From the NCBI GenBank assembly GCA_002312935.1, contig DCAT01000071.1, positions 1,847-16,233 on the forward strand: a stretch of DNA of 14,387 nucleotides, given 5' to 3'. Made by a program: the position numbers and the translations under genes. The notes beneath the pieces are model-generated. The model saw nothing but the letters and a program-made list of their open reading frames with translations, searched no databases and was not told the origin of the DNA. The DNA is from Oceanospirillaceae bacterium UBA1126 (GTDB taxonomy: Bacteria; Pseudomonadota; Gammaproteobacteria; Pseudomonadales; Balneatricaceae). Shown piece by piece: positions 1 through 6,863 of the stretch; within the stretch, counting starts at the first letter, position 1; every line of letters begins with the position of its first letter.

Positions 1-1
1 T

Positions 2-550
2 GGTGAATTGGGCTGGGAACTACACCTTCCCGTAGAATACGCCACCGCCGTATACCAAGTAGTTATGATAGCTGGGAAACATCACGGGCTCATCAATGCA
101 GGTTACCGCGCCATCGAAAGCTGCCGGCTAGAAATGGGGTATCGCGCCTGGGGTTCAGACTTAGGTCCAGATCACACACCATATGAGGCTGGGCTTGGTT
201 GGGCAGTAAAACTAGCAACAAACCAGCCCTTTAAAGGTCGGGAGGCTATGGCGTTGCAAAAACAGGATGGTGTTAAGAAAATGTTGGCAGGTTTTACGGT
301 TGATGATCCAAGTGTGGTTCTTTTGGGCCGGGAAACTATTTATCGTAACGGAGAACGCGTGGGCTGGTTGTCCTCTGGAGGCTTTGGCTACACTGTAAAA
401 CAGTCCATTGGATATGGTTATATCCGCGATCCAAAGGGTGTCGATAAGGATTACATTGAGGCTGGAGACTATGAGTTGGAAGTTGCCACCATCCGAGTGC
501 CCTGCAAAGTGCATTTAAAACCTTTGCTAGAGACCTCTATAAAGACTTAA
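2..550 (+). CDS. C-terminal part of a GcvT-domain oxidoreductase (sarcosine/dimethylglycine dehydrogenase-like), cut by left edge
   Basis: The open frame enters from the left edge (Gly-Glu-Leu-Gly-Trp-Glu-Leu-His are the first residues) and stops with TAA at 548-550; the true start lies outside. About 180 residues are visible. They match the folate-binding aminomethyltransferase (GcvT) fold and its C-terminal barrel: the run GYRAIESCRLEMGYRAWG followed by an S/D-L-x-P-D-x-T-P-x-E-A-G-L-G stretch, then FKGREA, is characteristic of sarcosine dehydrogenase, dimethylglycine dehydrogenase and related FAD enzymes that carry this domain after an N-terminal oxidoreductase. Such enzymes demethylate N-methyl amino acids and pass the one-carbon unit to tetrahydrofolate. 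A stand-alone glycine-cleavage T protein is possible but the RAWG-D-L-G-P-D-H-T-P form fits the oxidase family better. The substrate cannot be told because the FAD domain is missing. Convergent with the LysR gene downstream. Confidence 0.8.
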   Translation, partial: GELGWELHLPVEYATAVYQVVMIAGKHHGLINAGYRAIESCRLEMGYRAWGSDLGPDHTPYEAGLGWAVKLATNQPFKGREAMALQKQDGVKKMLAGFTVDDPSVVLLGRETIYRNGERVGWLSSGGFGYTVKQSIGYGYIRDPKGVDKDYIEAGDYELEVATIRVPCKVHLKPLLETSIKT

Positions 551-735
551 GCATAGGCGTTGAATACACGTTTAGACCAAGGTGCTATTGTTCAGTGGTT
601 TAGCGTCTTCAATTTTACTGTTGTTCGGGTTTGTTATTGCCAGGCTGATAGTTATGACACTAGGAGTATTTCTTGTACTTGGTAAAACTAAGGACTTGGC
701 AGGTTAAAGGTAACACACCCTTTCATCACCCTAAT

Positions 736-756
736 GCCGTTAGTTTTTCTAATGGC
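736..756. terminator. Hairpin between convergent genes, weak terminator candidate
   Basis: GCCGTTAG (736-743) pairs with CTAATGGC (749-756) around a TTTTT loop: eight pairs on the plus-strand RNA if one G-U pair is allowed. It sits in the 217-base gap between the GcvT-type gene and the LysR gene, both of which end here. No T-tract follows the stem in either direction, so it is a poor intrinsic terminator. The rest of 551-767 holds nothing I can name. Confidence 0.3.
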
Positions 757-767
757 TGTAGCGATGG

Positions 768-1664
768 TTATTCAGTTAGCAGCCAGTCTACAAAATGTCG
801 CTTTGCTGGCAACATATCCTGAGCGTTGGCCTCTACAAGGTAATAGTCCCAATCGGAGGTTAGGCTAAAGGTGCTCAAAGCTTTGAGCACACCACTGTCC
901 ACTAGATCGCCGACTAGAGCACCCCACCCGATGCCTACCCCTTGGCCTGCAATCACGGCCTGAACCAAAAGTGTATAGTTGTTGAAGGTAAGTACGGGTT
1001 CGCTAGGTGTTACTTGACTGCGTCGCTGGCTGAAAAACCCACGCCAATTTAACCAGCCGTGGCCCACATCATCGCCTAATTTTAATAACGGCAAAGTGGC
1101 CAGTTTTTTGTGACTTTCTATGGGGCCATATTGAGCTAACAATGACGGACTGCAGATTGGAAAAACATTGCCGATAGACAGAAGATGTGATCTGTAATTA
1201 CTGGGCTTACCTTTGGCAAACACAATGGATATGTCAGTGTCTTGGGCAGTGTAGTCTAGCTGGTCTTGTGAGGTGACAATTCTCACTTCTACTTCAGGGT
1301 GCAGCTCACGAAAGCGAGGCAACCTAGGTAACAACCAAAATGCTGCAAACGCAAAATCAGTTGCAACATTTATGCACAGCCTGGAACGAGCTTTTTGCAG
1401 TCTTTCTAAGCAACTTGTCATCTGTCCAAAGCCAGATTCAACAGCTTCATATAGTTGCTCCCCAGTATCGGTTAGAGCCACCCCTCGGTAGATACGCTTA
1501 AATAATTGTAGGTCCAGTTGTTGCTCTAGGCCACGTATTTGTTGGCTTACTGCCGATTGGGTTGAACCTAATTCTTGGGCAGCTGCAGTAAAATTCAAAT
1601 GGCGTGCGGCTACCTCAAAAATTAATAAACTTTGAGCCGAAGGAATGAATTTCTTTAATAACAT
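768..1664 (-). CDS. LysR-family transcriptional regulator (GcvA-like)
   Basis: A DNA-binding regulator of about 298 residues, the usual LysR length. The N-terminus holds a winged helix-turn-helix: ARHLNFTAAAQELG, then TQSAVSQQIRGLEQQL and the LF-R wing, close to the GcvA subgroup. The remainder is a periplasmic-binding-protein-like effector domain (VATDFAFAAFWLLPRLPRF at its beginning). I chose the start at 1664 because AGGTGAG lies just upstream (1674-1668); an in-frame ATG at 1685 adds seven residues but has only a weak ribosome-binding site. It is transcribed away from the dioxygenase gene at 1891, the classic arrangement in which a LysR protein controls its divergent neighbour, often as an effector-dependent activator while repressing itself. 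The effector is unknown; by location it could be the dioxygenase substrate. It converges on the GcvT-type gene, so control of that gene is also conceivable but less supported. Confidence 0.9.
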   Translation of the reverse strand: MLLKKFIPSAQSLLIFEVAARHLNFTAAAQELGSTQSAVSQQIRGLEQQLDLQLFKRIYRGVALTDTGEQLYEAVESGFGQMTSCLERLQKARSRLCINVATDFAFAAFWLLPRLPRFRELHPEVEVRIVTSQDQLDYTAQDTDISIVFAKGKPSNYRSHLLSIGNVFPICSPSLLAQYGPIESHKKLATLPLLKLGDDVGHGWLNWRGFFSQRRSQVTPSEPVLTFNNYTLLVQAVIAGQGVGIGWGALVGDLVDSGVLKALSTFSLTSDWDYYLVEANAQDMLPAKRHFVDWLLTE

Positions 1665-1667
1665 TAG

Positions 1668-1674
1668 CTCACCT
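1668..1674 (-). promoter_or_regulatory. Ribosome-binding site that decides the LysR start
   Basis: AGGTGAG on the minus strand, with its core about five bases from the ATG at 1664-1662. It favours this start over the in-frame ATG at 1685-1683, which is preceded only by GGCCAAAGTTA. Confidence 0.5.
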
Positions 1675-1732
1675 AATGGTTTCATTAACTTTGGCCTAGT
1701 TTACACATTTATTTGCACTGTTAAAATAGCCG

Positions 1733-1761
1733 ATTATAAGGCCTCCCAACTTTACTGGAAA
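1733..1761 (-). promoter_or_regulatory. Candidate sigma70 promoter of the LysR gene
   Basis: On the minus strand TTTCCA (1761-1756, four of six bases of the -35 consensus) is separated by 17 bases from a perfect TATAAT (1738-1733). Transcription would begin near 1726, about 60 bases before the chosen start codon. Found by eye; weak -35 box. Confidence 0.45.
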
Positions 1762-1776
1762 ATAGCAAAAAAATAT
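1762..1776. promoter_or_regulatory. Candidate LysR-type binding site (T-N11-A)
   Basis: ATA-N9-TAT contains the T-N11-A core typical of LysR-family boxes (T1763, A1775). It overlaps the edge of the putative LysR -35 box and lies upstream of the likely dioxygenase promoter, where an autoregulating LysR protein would be expected to bind. The interior is an A-run, so a chance match is quite possible. Confidence 0.3.
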
Positions 1777-1800
1777 GAGTAAGGCCCGTGTCCAAACAGA

Positions 1801-1816
1801 ACAGTATACTAACTGT
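1801..1816. promoter_or_regulatory. Inverted repeat ACAGT-N6-ACTGT overlapping a -10-like box
   Basis: Five-base perfect arms (1801-1805 and 1812-1816) flank six bases. TATACT at 1805-1810 lies within it and resembles a -10 element for the dioxygenase gene, though no good -35 hexamer sits 16-18 bases upstream. That combination fits a promoter needing an activator or blocked by a bound repressor. Confidence 0.35.
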
Positions 1817-1890
1817 CATAGCTAACCCGCTGGCGCTTTCCTCGCCCCGTCCCATTTAAACCTAACAACAGTAATTGAGTATTAACTAAG

Positions 1891-2727
1891 ATGAAAATTG
1901 AACAAGTGACACCTGTTATTGGTGCTGAACTATCAGGCATTGATCTCAACCATCTTAGCTCAAACGAGTTAGACGATATCTATGGGGCGCTAATTGAGCA
2001 CAAGGTGATTTTTTTTCGTGACCAAAATCTAACACCAGAAGCACACTTAGCCTTTGCCAAAAGCTTTGGTGAGCCAGAGGCCCCTCACCCCATTTACCCA
2101 AGCATTGAAGGTTATGAAAATATTGTCTTGCTAAAAAGTGGTGCTGGCAGCAAACCAGACACCAATGATTGGCACAAGGACATGACATTTAAAGCTAGCC
2201 CACCCTTCACCAGCATATTGCATGCCATTCAAGTGCCTGATGTGGGCGGTGATACCATGTGGTCTAACACCAACGCGGCATACACTGCGCTGCCATTAAT
2301 GTGGCAAAATTATTTAGCTGACATGGAAGCAATACACGACATCGGCACCTTTAGAAATGACCTGTATTTTAAAGGTGGCATTGAAGCCGTCAACGATGGC
2401 CTAAAGAGCACTGGCTCTGCAGTGCATAAAATTGTTGATACACACCCAGTGAGTGGGCTCAAATACCTCAATGTAAATCAATCGTTTACCCGTCATATTA
2501 TCGGTGAAATACAGGGTGAGAGTGATCGGATACTACAATACCTATACCAGCATATGGCCAAGCCAGAGTTTCAAGTACGTTTGCGCTGGCGCAACAATAC
2601 CGTTGCTATGTGGGATAATCGCATCACCCATCACTATGCAATTTGTGACTATTTGCCTAAAGTAAGGCACATGCAACGGGTCACAGTGTTACACGATAAA
2701 CGCGAGCCAAAAGGTGTGTTGGATTAG
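1891..2727 (+). CDS. TauD/TfdA-family Fe(II)/2-oxoglutarate-dependent dioxygenase
   Basis: A 278-residue cytoplasmic dioxygenase of the TauD/TfdA family (E. coli TauD is about the same length). These enzymes couple 2-oxoglutarate decarboxylation to substrate hydroxylation. The iron triad is visible: His95 and Asp97 in WHKDMTF, and His248 in WDNRITHHYA. Arg259 and Arg263 in the YLPKVRHMQR stretch align with the two TauD arginines that hold 2-oxoglutarate and the sulfonate. The HPxYP motif (His66, Tyr69) and Phe199 also match taurine-pocket positions, but the residue aligning with TauD Asn95 is Thr91. An anionic, perhaps sulfonate-like substrate is therefore plausible, yet taurine itself is not established and no tau or ssu transport genes lie nearby. 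The start at 1891 is the first ATG after an in-frame TGA (1876-1878); its ribosome-binding site is weak. Divergent from the LysR gene, which likely regulates it. Confidence 0.9.
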   Translation: MKIEQVTPVIGAELSGIDLNHLSSNELDDIYGALIEHKVIFFRDQNLTPEAHLAFAKSFGEPEAPHPIYPSIEGYENIVLLKSGAGSKPDTNDWHKDMTFKASPPFTSILHAIQVPDVGGDTMWSNTNAAYTALPLMWQNYLADMEAIHDIGTFRNDLYFKGGIEAVNDGLKSTGSAVHKIVDTHPVSGLKYLNVNQSFTRHIIGEIQGESDRILQYLYQHMAKPEFQVRLRWRNNTVAMWDNRITHHYAICDYLPKVRHMQRVTVLHDKREPKGVLD

Positions 2728-2788
2728 TTTTTGTAATCAGGCTGTAGACCATCAAGTTTGTGAAATCGTTAATGAGGAGAGCAATCAG

Positions 2789-2812
2789 ATGTTTTTACCA
2801 CTGCTTGCCTAA
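2789..2812 (+). CDS. Possible seven-residue leader-like ORF
   Basis: ATG at 2789 follows AGGAG (2775-2779) at a workable spacing and encodes MFLPLLA before TAA. It lies in the gap after the dioxygenase and no gene follows on the same strand, so it is not a leader for anything visible. The sequence AATGAGGA occurs at both 2771 and 2811. Chance or decayed gene start are both likely. Confidence 0.12.
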   Translation: MFLPLLA

Positions 2813-2864
2813 TGAGGATTACACATTATTAGTTGCACACACAAATAATGGGCTTATTAAACCC

Positions 2865-2905
2865 AAAAAACTTTAAAGCGGAGCGACCGCAGCACAGCCG
2901 CTCCG
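2865..2905 (-). terminator. Rho-independent terminator of rbsDACB
   Basis: Read on the minus strand, CGGAGCG (2905-2899) pairs with CGCTCCG (2885-2879) over a 13-base loop, beginning ten bases after the rbsB stop. It is followed by CTTTAAAG and then six T (2870-2865). The T-tract is displaced by about eight bases from the stem, so strength is uncertain, but position and strand fit the end of the operon. Confidence 0.6.
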
Positions 2906-2914
2906 TAATTCAGC

Positions 2915-3796
2915 TTACTTAGTAATCAATTGTAAAGGCACTGGTGAGTATTCCGCCACCACTTTGCTATTTAAAATGGCGTCAGCAGTCTCAACACCGA
3001 TTGAACCAATCCGCGCTGCTTGTTGAGCAACTGTTGCAAGCATTGCTCCTTCTTTAACTGCCATTACAGCATCTCCAGTACCATCAAAACCAACAACAAT
3101 GATGTCACGGTTAGATGATTCAATTGCTTTAATTGCCCCGAGCGCCATTTCATCATTGTGCGCAAATACTGCGTCAATATCTGACTGAGCTTGAAGAATA
3201 TTTTCCATTACATTTAGACCCTTAGTACGGTCAAAATCGGCAACCTGACTGGCCACAACAACGATGCCGTCAACGGCATCAACAGCAGCATTGAAACCTT
3301 CACCACGGTCACGTGCAGCTGAAGTACCAGCAACGCCCTGGAGTTCCACAACTTTTCCTGAACCGCCCAGAACCTTTACTATTAATTCACCAGCCATCAT
3401 GCCACCTTGAACATTATCAGACGCAACGTGAGACAGTACATCGCCACCAGTAGCGCCACGATCCAGTGTTACAACCGGCACTTCTGCACGATTTGCTGCG
3501 CGAATTGCGCTAACGACAGCGTCTGAGTCTGTCGGATTAATTAATAGTAATGAGATTTTTTTGCTTAAAAGGTCTTCAACATTAGCCAGTTCCTTGGCTG
3601 GGTCATTTTGACTGTCAAGTACCAAAAGTTTATAGCCAAGATCTTTTGCCTTCGCTTCAGCACCTTCTTTTAGTGTAACAAAGAATGGATTATTGAGAGT
3701 CGACAGGACCAGTCCAATAGTGCCCTCGGCAAGAGCTGGTCCGGAAAGACCAACAGAAATTGCTAATACTGCAGCTATATTACGTAGTTTTTTCAT
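2915..3796 (-). CDS. rbsB: D-ribose ABC transporter, periplasmic substrate-binding protein
   Basis: Periplasmic receptor that binds D-ribose and delivers it to RbsA/RbsC. The 293-residue product begins with a Sec signal peptide: Lys-Lys-x-x-Arg, a hydrophobic core, and an ALA-E junction giving probable cleavage after residue 23. The mature part follows E. coli RbsB almost motif for motif: STLNNPFF, LVLDSQNDPAKELANVEDL, LLINPTDSDAV, TLDRGATGG, ELQGVAGTSAARDRGEGF, VFAHNDEMALGA, VVGFDGTGDA and a Gln in TVAQQ. The residues known to contact ribose in E. coli RbsB (Phe pair, Asp-Arg, Arg, Asn, Asp, Gln) are all at the expected motifs. AAGGA precedes the ATG. It is the last gene of rbsDACB, 24 bases after rbsC. 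In some bacteria close relatives bind allose or autoinducer-2, but the motif match favours ribose. Confidence 0.95.
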   Translation of the reverse strand: MKKLRNIAAVLAISVGLSGPALAEGTIGLVLSTLNNPFFVTLKEGAEAKAKDLGYKLLVLDSQNDPAKELANVEDLLSKKISLLLINPTDSDAVVSAIRAANRAEVPVVTLDRGATGGDVLSHVASDNVQGGMMAGELIVKVLGGSGKVVELQGVAGTSAARDRGEGFNAAVDAVDGIVVVASQVADFDRTKGLNVMENILQAQSDIDAVFAHNDEMALGAIKAIESSNRDIIVVGFDGTGDAVMAVKEGAMLATVAQQAARIGSIGVETADAILNSKVVAEYSPVPLQLITK

Positions 3797-3820
3797 AGTA
3801 GTTTTCCTTCTTGGGTTAAA

Positions 3821-4765
3821 TTAGGTCGAGGCTTTGCTCCGACCATCGAGAACAACTGCCAGAAGGATTACTGAACCTTTGGCAATCATCTGGAAATACG
3901 AAGAGACATCCAGAATATTTAGTGCATTGTTAAGCACACCTATGATTAACGCTCCAATGAGTGTACCGTTGATTCTGCCACGGCCACCTGTGAGACTAGT
4001 CCCACCGAGCACAACCGCAGCAATGGCATCGAGTTCATAGCCAAGACCAGCCGTGGGCTGTGCTGATTCTAGCCGTGCAGTTAAGATGATACCTGCAAGA
4101 GCAGCCAGTGCTCCACTAATTGCGTAGACAGTCACTTTGACGCGAGCAACATTAATTCCAGCGAGCTTTGTAGCTTGTTCGTTTCCACCAATCGCATAGG
4201 TATACCGACCCAACCTTGTATGGTTCAGAACGTACCAGCAAATTATGAATACAACACCAGTAATAATAACGGGGATAGGTACCCCACCAATATACCCCCC
4301 TCCAACTTCATAGAAGATATTGGCAACATCGAAATTTCCGGTTGATATTGGCCGTCCACCAGTAAATACCAAGACACCACCCCGAACCATCGTCATCGCC
4401 ACAAGAGTAGCTATAAATGCTTGTACACCAAAATAGGCTACAATCGACCCACTTGCAGCCCCTAAAGCCGCTCCAAGAACAAGCGTACTTGGCAACGCCA
4501 AAATTAATGGCACGTCTGCTGCTATTAGTGTTGCGCATACAGCACCAGCAAAGGCCAATATTGAGCCAGAAGACAGATCTATCCCCGCAGTAAGGATGAC
4601 AAATGTCATGCCCATAGCGATGATTGCATTGATCGACGTCTGTCGAAAAATGTTCAGTAAATTGTCAACCGTTAGAAAATTTTCGTTGATCAAGGAAACC
4701 AAAAACATAAGTAACAGTAATCCAATAAGAGGTATGTTCTCGATCACAAATTTCTTGATATTCAT
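3821..4765 (-). CDS. rbsC: D-ribose ABC transporter, membrane permease
   Basis: Integral inner-membrane channel subunit of the ribose importer, 314 residues (E. coli RbsC about 321). Almost the whole chain is hydrophobic, with multiple predicted membrane helices starting from the IENIPLIGLLLLMFLVSLI segment. Family signatures include TFVILTAGIDLSSGSILAFAGA, NEQATKLAGINV and GGTSLTGGRGRINGTLIGA, the last being the cytoplasmic loop that docks on the ATPase. Its ATG overlaps the rbsA stop codon in an ATGA arrangement (four shared bases, 4762-4765), with GAAGGA inside the rbsA end as ribosome-binding site, so translation is probably coupled. Followed after 24 bases by rbsB. Confidence 0.95.
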   Translation of the reverse strand: MNIKKFVIENIPLIGLLLLMFLVSLINENFLTVDNLLNIFRQTSINAIIAMGMTFVILTAGIDLSSGSILAFAGAVCATLIAADVPLILALPSTLVLGAALGAASGSIVAYFGVQAFIATLVAMTMVRGGVLVFTGGRPISTGNFDVANIFYEVGGGYIGGVPIPVIITGVVFIICWYVLNHTRLGRYTYAIGGNEQATKLAGINVARVKVTVYAISGALAALAGIILTARLESAQPTAGLGYELDAIAAVVLGGTSLTGGRGRINGTLIGALIIGVLNNALNILDVSSYFQMIAKGSVILLAVVLDGRSKAST

Positions 4766-6267
4766 TCTTGTTTTCCTTCGGTAAGCCCAACAAGAGTGCA
4801 GTGCATAATAACTTCTTGATTAGCTTCTCCATGCGCAAATTCACCGGTAAGAAATCCGTTTGACATGACCAAAATACGGTCCGAAACACCTAATAGTTCT
4901 GGCATATCAGACGACATCAACAGGATACAAAGCCCTTGCGCTTTTAGCTCGTTGATAAGGGCATAAATTTCACGTTTTGCACCAACATCTACACCTCGGG
5001 TTGGTTCATCAAGTATCAGAATCTTCGGCTCTGGAATGAGCGACTTACCAATTGACACTTTTTGCTGATTGCCCCCCGACAACTGTGCGACACTGGTGTC
5101 GATACCTTGGGCTTTAATAGAAAAAGCGTCAATGTATTGAGTAACAGCTTTTCGCTCATTGTTTTTATTGATCTTGCCCAATTTACTGGTGAATCGTTGA
5201 AGCCCTGCCATGGACATATTATGGTTGATACTGTGGGCCTGAATTAGGCCTTCAAGCTTGCGATCTTCAGTGACATATCCGATACCATACTTCAGACCGT
5301 CATTGGGCGATCTGACACAAACTTCGTCACCGTCAATTTCAATACGGCCAGACCTAGCAGGATTGGCCCCATAGATTGCTTTGCCTAATTCAGTCCGGCC
5401 AGCGCCAACAAGACCTGCAAAACCTACGACTTCTCCTGCGCAAGCCTCAAAAGATACGTCTCTAACCCCTGGCGCCACCAGATTTGTTACACGTAAGCGA
5501 GTTTTCGATGACGAGGATGGAACGTAAGGATATCTATCAGACAATTCACGGCCCACCATATGGCGGATAAGCTCATCTTCGCTAATATCAGCGACTGGAC
5601 TTTGGTGAACCATCGAACCGTCACGTAGCACAACCACATCGTCACACATGTCAAAAATATCACGCAGCCTGTGGGAAATAAAGATCAACCCCTTACCTGA
5701 ATCACGTAACTTTTTAACTACTTCAAAGAGGATTTTAGTCTCAACGTCAGTCAGCGAGTCTGTCGGTTCGTCCATGATAATAAGTTCGGCATTCATCGAA
5801 AGTGCCTTAGCAATTTCAACCATTTGTTGTTGAGCAATACTTAGGGTGCCTGTTTCCGCTCTTGGGTCTATATCCTGTTTGAGTTTCTTCAACCAGTATT
5901 CCGCTTGATCATAAATTTCTGACCATTTCACACGCCGTGCACGATCAACAGGCTCACGGCCGAGGAATATATTCTCTCCAACAGTTAAAGCAGGGAGCAA
6001 GTTTAACTCTTGGTGAATCATGGCTATTCCTGCGTCCATAGATTGCCGTGCTGTATTAAAGTTAGTTTCCTTACCACGAAAACGTATTACGCCCGCGTCT
6101 CGTGAATGGGTTCCAGTTATGATTTTCATCAAAGTCGACTTGCCAGCGCCGTTTTCACCTGCCAGCGCAACAGCACGCCCTGCTAGCACAGTCATATCCA
6201 CGCCATTAAGAACACTAACGGCGCCGAATGCTTTTTCTACACGCTCTAGCTCTAGAAGAACTGACAT
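4762..6267 (-). CDS. rbsA: D-ribose ABC transporter, duplicated ATP-binding subunit
   Basis: Cytoplasmic ATPase powering ribose import; 501 residues, the same size as E. coli RbsA, with two nucleotide-binding domains in one chain. Domain 1: Walker A GENGAGKST (37-45), signature LSIAQQQ (142-148), Walker B LIIMDEP (162-168), switch His in ISHR. Domain 2: a degenerate Walker A (AGLVGAGRTEL, about 284-294, lacking the usual Lys), signature LSGGNQQ (396-402), Walker B LILDEP (417-422). The degenerate second site is normal for monosaccharide importers of this class, so it is not a defect. It follows rbsD by 22 bases, with an AGAGA ribosome-binding site, and overlaps rbsC. RbsA alone is hard to tell from MglA or XylG; the neighbours settle the assignment. 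Confidence 0.95.
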   Translation of the reverse strand: MSVLLELERVEKAFGAVSVLNGVDMTVLAGRAVALAGENGAGKSTLMKIITGTHSRDAGVIRFRGKETNFNTARQSMDAGIAMIHQELNLLPALTVGENIFLGREPVDRARRVKWSEIYDQAEYWLKKLKQDIDPRAETGTLSIAQQQMVEIAKALSMNAELIIMDEPTDSLTDVETKILFEVVKKLRDSGKGLIFISHRLRDIFDMCDDVVVLRDGSMVHQSPVADISEDELIRHMVGRELSDRYPYVPSSSSKTRLRVTNLVAPGVRDVSFEACAGEVVGFAGLVGAGRTELGKAIYGANPARSGRIEIDGDEVCVRSPNDGLKYGIGYVTEDRKLEGLIQAHSINHNMSMAGLQRFTSKLGKINKNNERKAVTQYIDAFSIKAQGIDTSVAQLSGGNQQKVSIGKSLIPEPKILILDEPTRGVDVGAKREIYALINELKAQGLCILLMSSDMPELLGVSDRILVMSNGFLTGEFAHGEANQEVIMHCTLVGLTEGKQE

Positions 6268-6289
6268 TAGTTATCTCTTTTTAAACAGA

Positions 6290-6709
6290 TCAAAATGTCA
6301 CTCCAGCGTATAAAATTATATTTGCAAACGGAGTGCATTCACCAGTGCGTATGCTAGCTTTGCAATGTATTATTTTAGGTTTGAAATCATCATGTTTAAC
6401 GGTATCTAATGCAATAAGACTGCTCTGACCAGATTCTAGTATACGAATGGCTTTGAGCAGCTTACTCATTAGTTGGGGTTGTTGAACTTGCAACTCCTTT
6501 GCAATGACAATGCGCTCAACAAACATTTCACTACTGACCGCGTAAAAAACATCTAGCAAACCTGGGACTCCAGGAGAAACGGCGAGATCAATTTTTTCTA
6601 CTGTATTGGGAACGGGCAGGCCAGCATCTCCGATACAAATCGAGTCTCCATGGCCTAGTTGTGCAACTACTGTCGAAACTGGGGCATTTAGTAGTGTTGT
6701 TTTTTTCAT
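6290..6709 (-). CDS. rbsD: D-ribose pyranase
   Basis: Cytoplasmic mutarotase that interconverts the pyranose and furanose forms of D-ribose so that ribokinase receives the usable form. The 139-residue length equals that of E. coli RbsD. Visible hallmarks: MKKTTLLNAPVSTVVAQLGH with the catalytic His20, the GDAGLPVP stretch with Asp28, the PQL motif near residue 78, and the C-terminal RTGECTPFANIILYAGVTF, which is nearly the E. coli ending. A GGGGAG ribosome-binding site lies immediately upstream of the ATG. First gene of the leftward rbsDACB run, with a near-consensus promoter about 60 bases before it. Its partner kinase is on the opposite arm of the locus instead of downstream as in E. coli. 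Confidence 0.95.
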   Translation of the reverse strand: MKKTTLLNAPVSTVVAQLGHGDSICIGDAGLPVPNTVEKIDLAVSPGVPGLLDVFYAVSSEMFVERIVIAKELQVQQPQLMSKLLKAIRILESGQSSLIALDTVKHDDFKPKIIHCKASIRTGECTPFANIILYAGVTF

Positions 6710-6765
6710 TAGCTCCCCGTCAAAAACGATCCAAAAATTTTATTTGGACTTCGGCATTTAGCTTA

Positions 6766-6794
6766 AGAATAGTATCTATTTTTTGGCATGTCAA
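6766..6794 (-). promoter_or_regulatory. Sigma70 promoter of rbsDACB
   Basis: On the minus strand a perfect TTGACA (6794-6789) is followed after exactly 17 bases by TATTCT (6771-6766, four of six -10 bases). Start of transcription would be near 6759, giving a leader of about 50 bases to rbsD. The -35 box is one base away from the first palindrome described at 6796-6809. Confidence 0.65.
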
Positions 6795-6795
6795 T

Positions 6796-6809
6796 ATGAA
6801 TCGTTTCAT
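6796..6809. promoter_or_regulatory. Candidate RbsR operator O1 (LacI-type, central CG)
   Basis: ATGAATCGTTTCAT is a 14-base palindrome with one mismatched pair and a central CG. Its core GAATCGTTTC differs by one base from GAAACGTTTC, the core of the E. coli RbsR operator (known from the literature, from memory). It lies between rbsD and rbsK, adjacent to the rbsD -35 box, as expected for the local LacI-family regulator. Confidence 0.6.
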
Positions 6810-6813
6810 TTAT

Positions 6814-6827
6814 ATGAATGCATTCAT
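6814..6827. promoter_or_regulatory. Second palindrome O2, tandem to O1
   Basis: ATGAATGCATTCAT is a perfect 14-base palindrome. Its arms (ATGAA/TTCAT) are the same as those of O1, and its centre lies 18 bases from that of O1. It differs in having a central GC where classic LacI-family operators have CG. Probably a second binding site for the same regulator. Confidence 0.5.
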
Positions 6828-6851
6828 TTTTAGAATACTGTAACATCGGGT

Positions 6852-6863
6852 CACGTTAACGTG
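6852..6863. promoter_or_regulatory. Third palindrome CACGTTAACGTG
   Basis: A perfect 12-base palindrome, unlike O1 and O2 in sequence, lying four bases before a -10-like TATAAG (6867-6872). I could not find a fitting -35 hexamer for that box. It may be an operator controlling rbsK-rbsR, or a site for another regulator. Confidence 0.35.

Noticed and set aside
654..707. Seventeen-codon ORF beginning ATGACACTAGG
   Set aside because: No ribosome-binding site, no recognisable features and no conserved neighbour; chance ORF.
2850..2864. GGGCTTATTAAACCC hairpin as a terminator for the dioxygenase
   Set aside because: One mismatch, almost no loop, and followed by A instead of T on the plus strand.
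4762..6267. Missing Walker A lysine in the second RbsA domain as inactivation
   Set aside because: Degeneracy of that site is normal for monosaccharide ABC ATPases, and the first site is intact.
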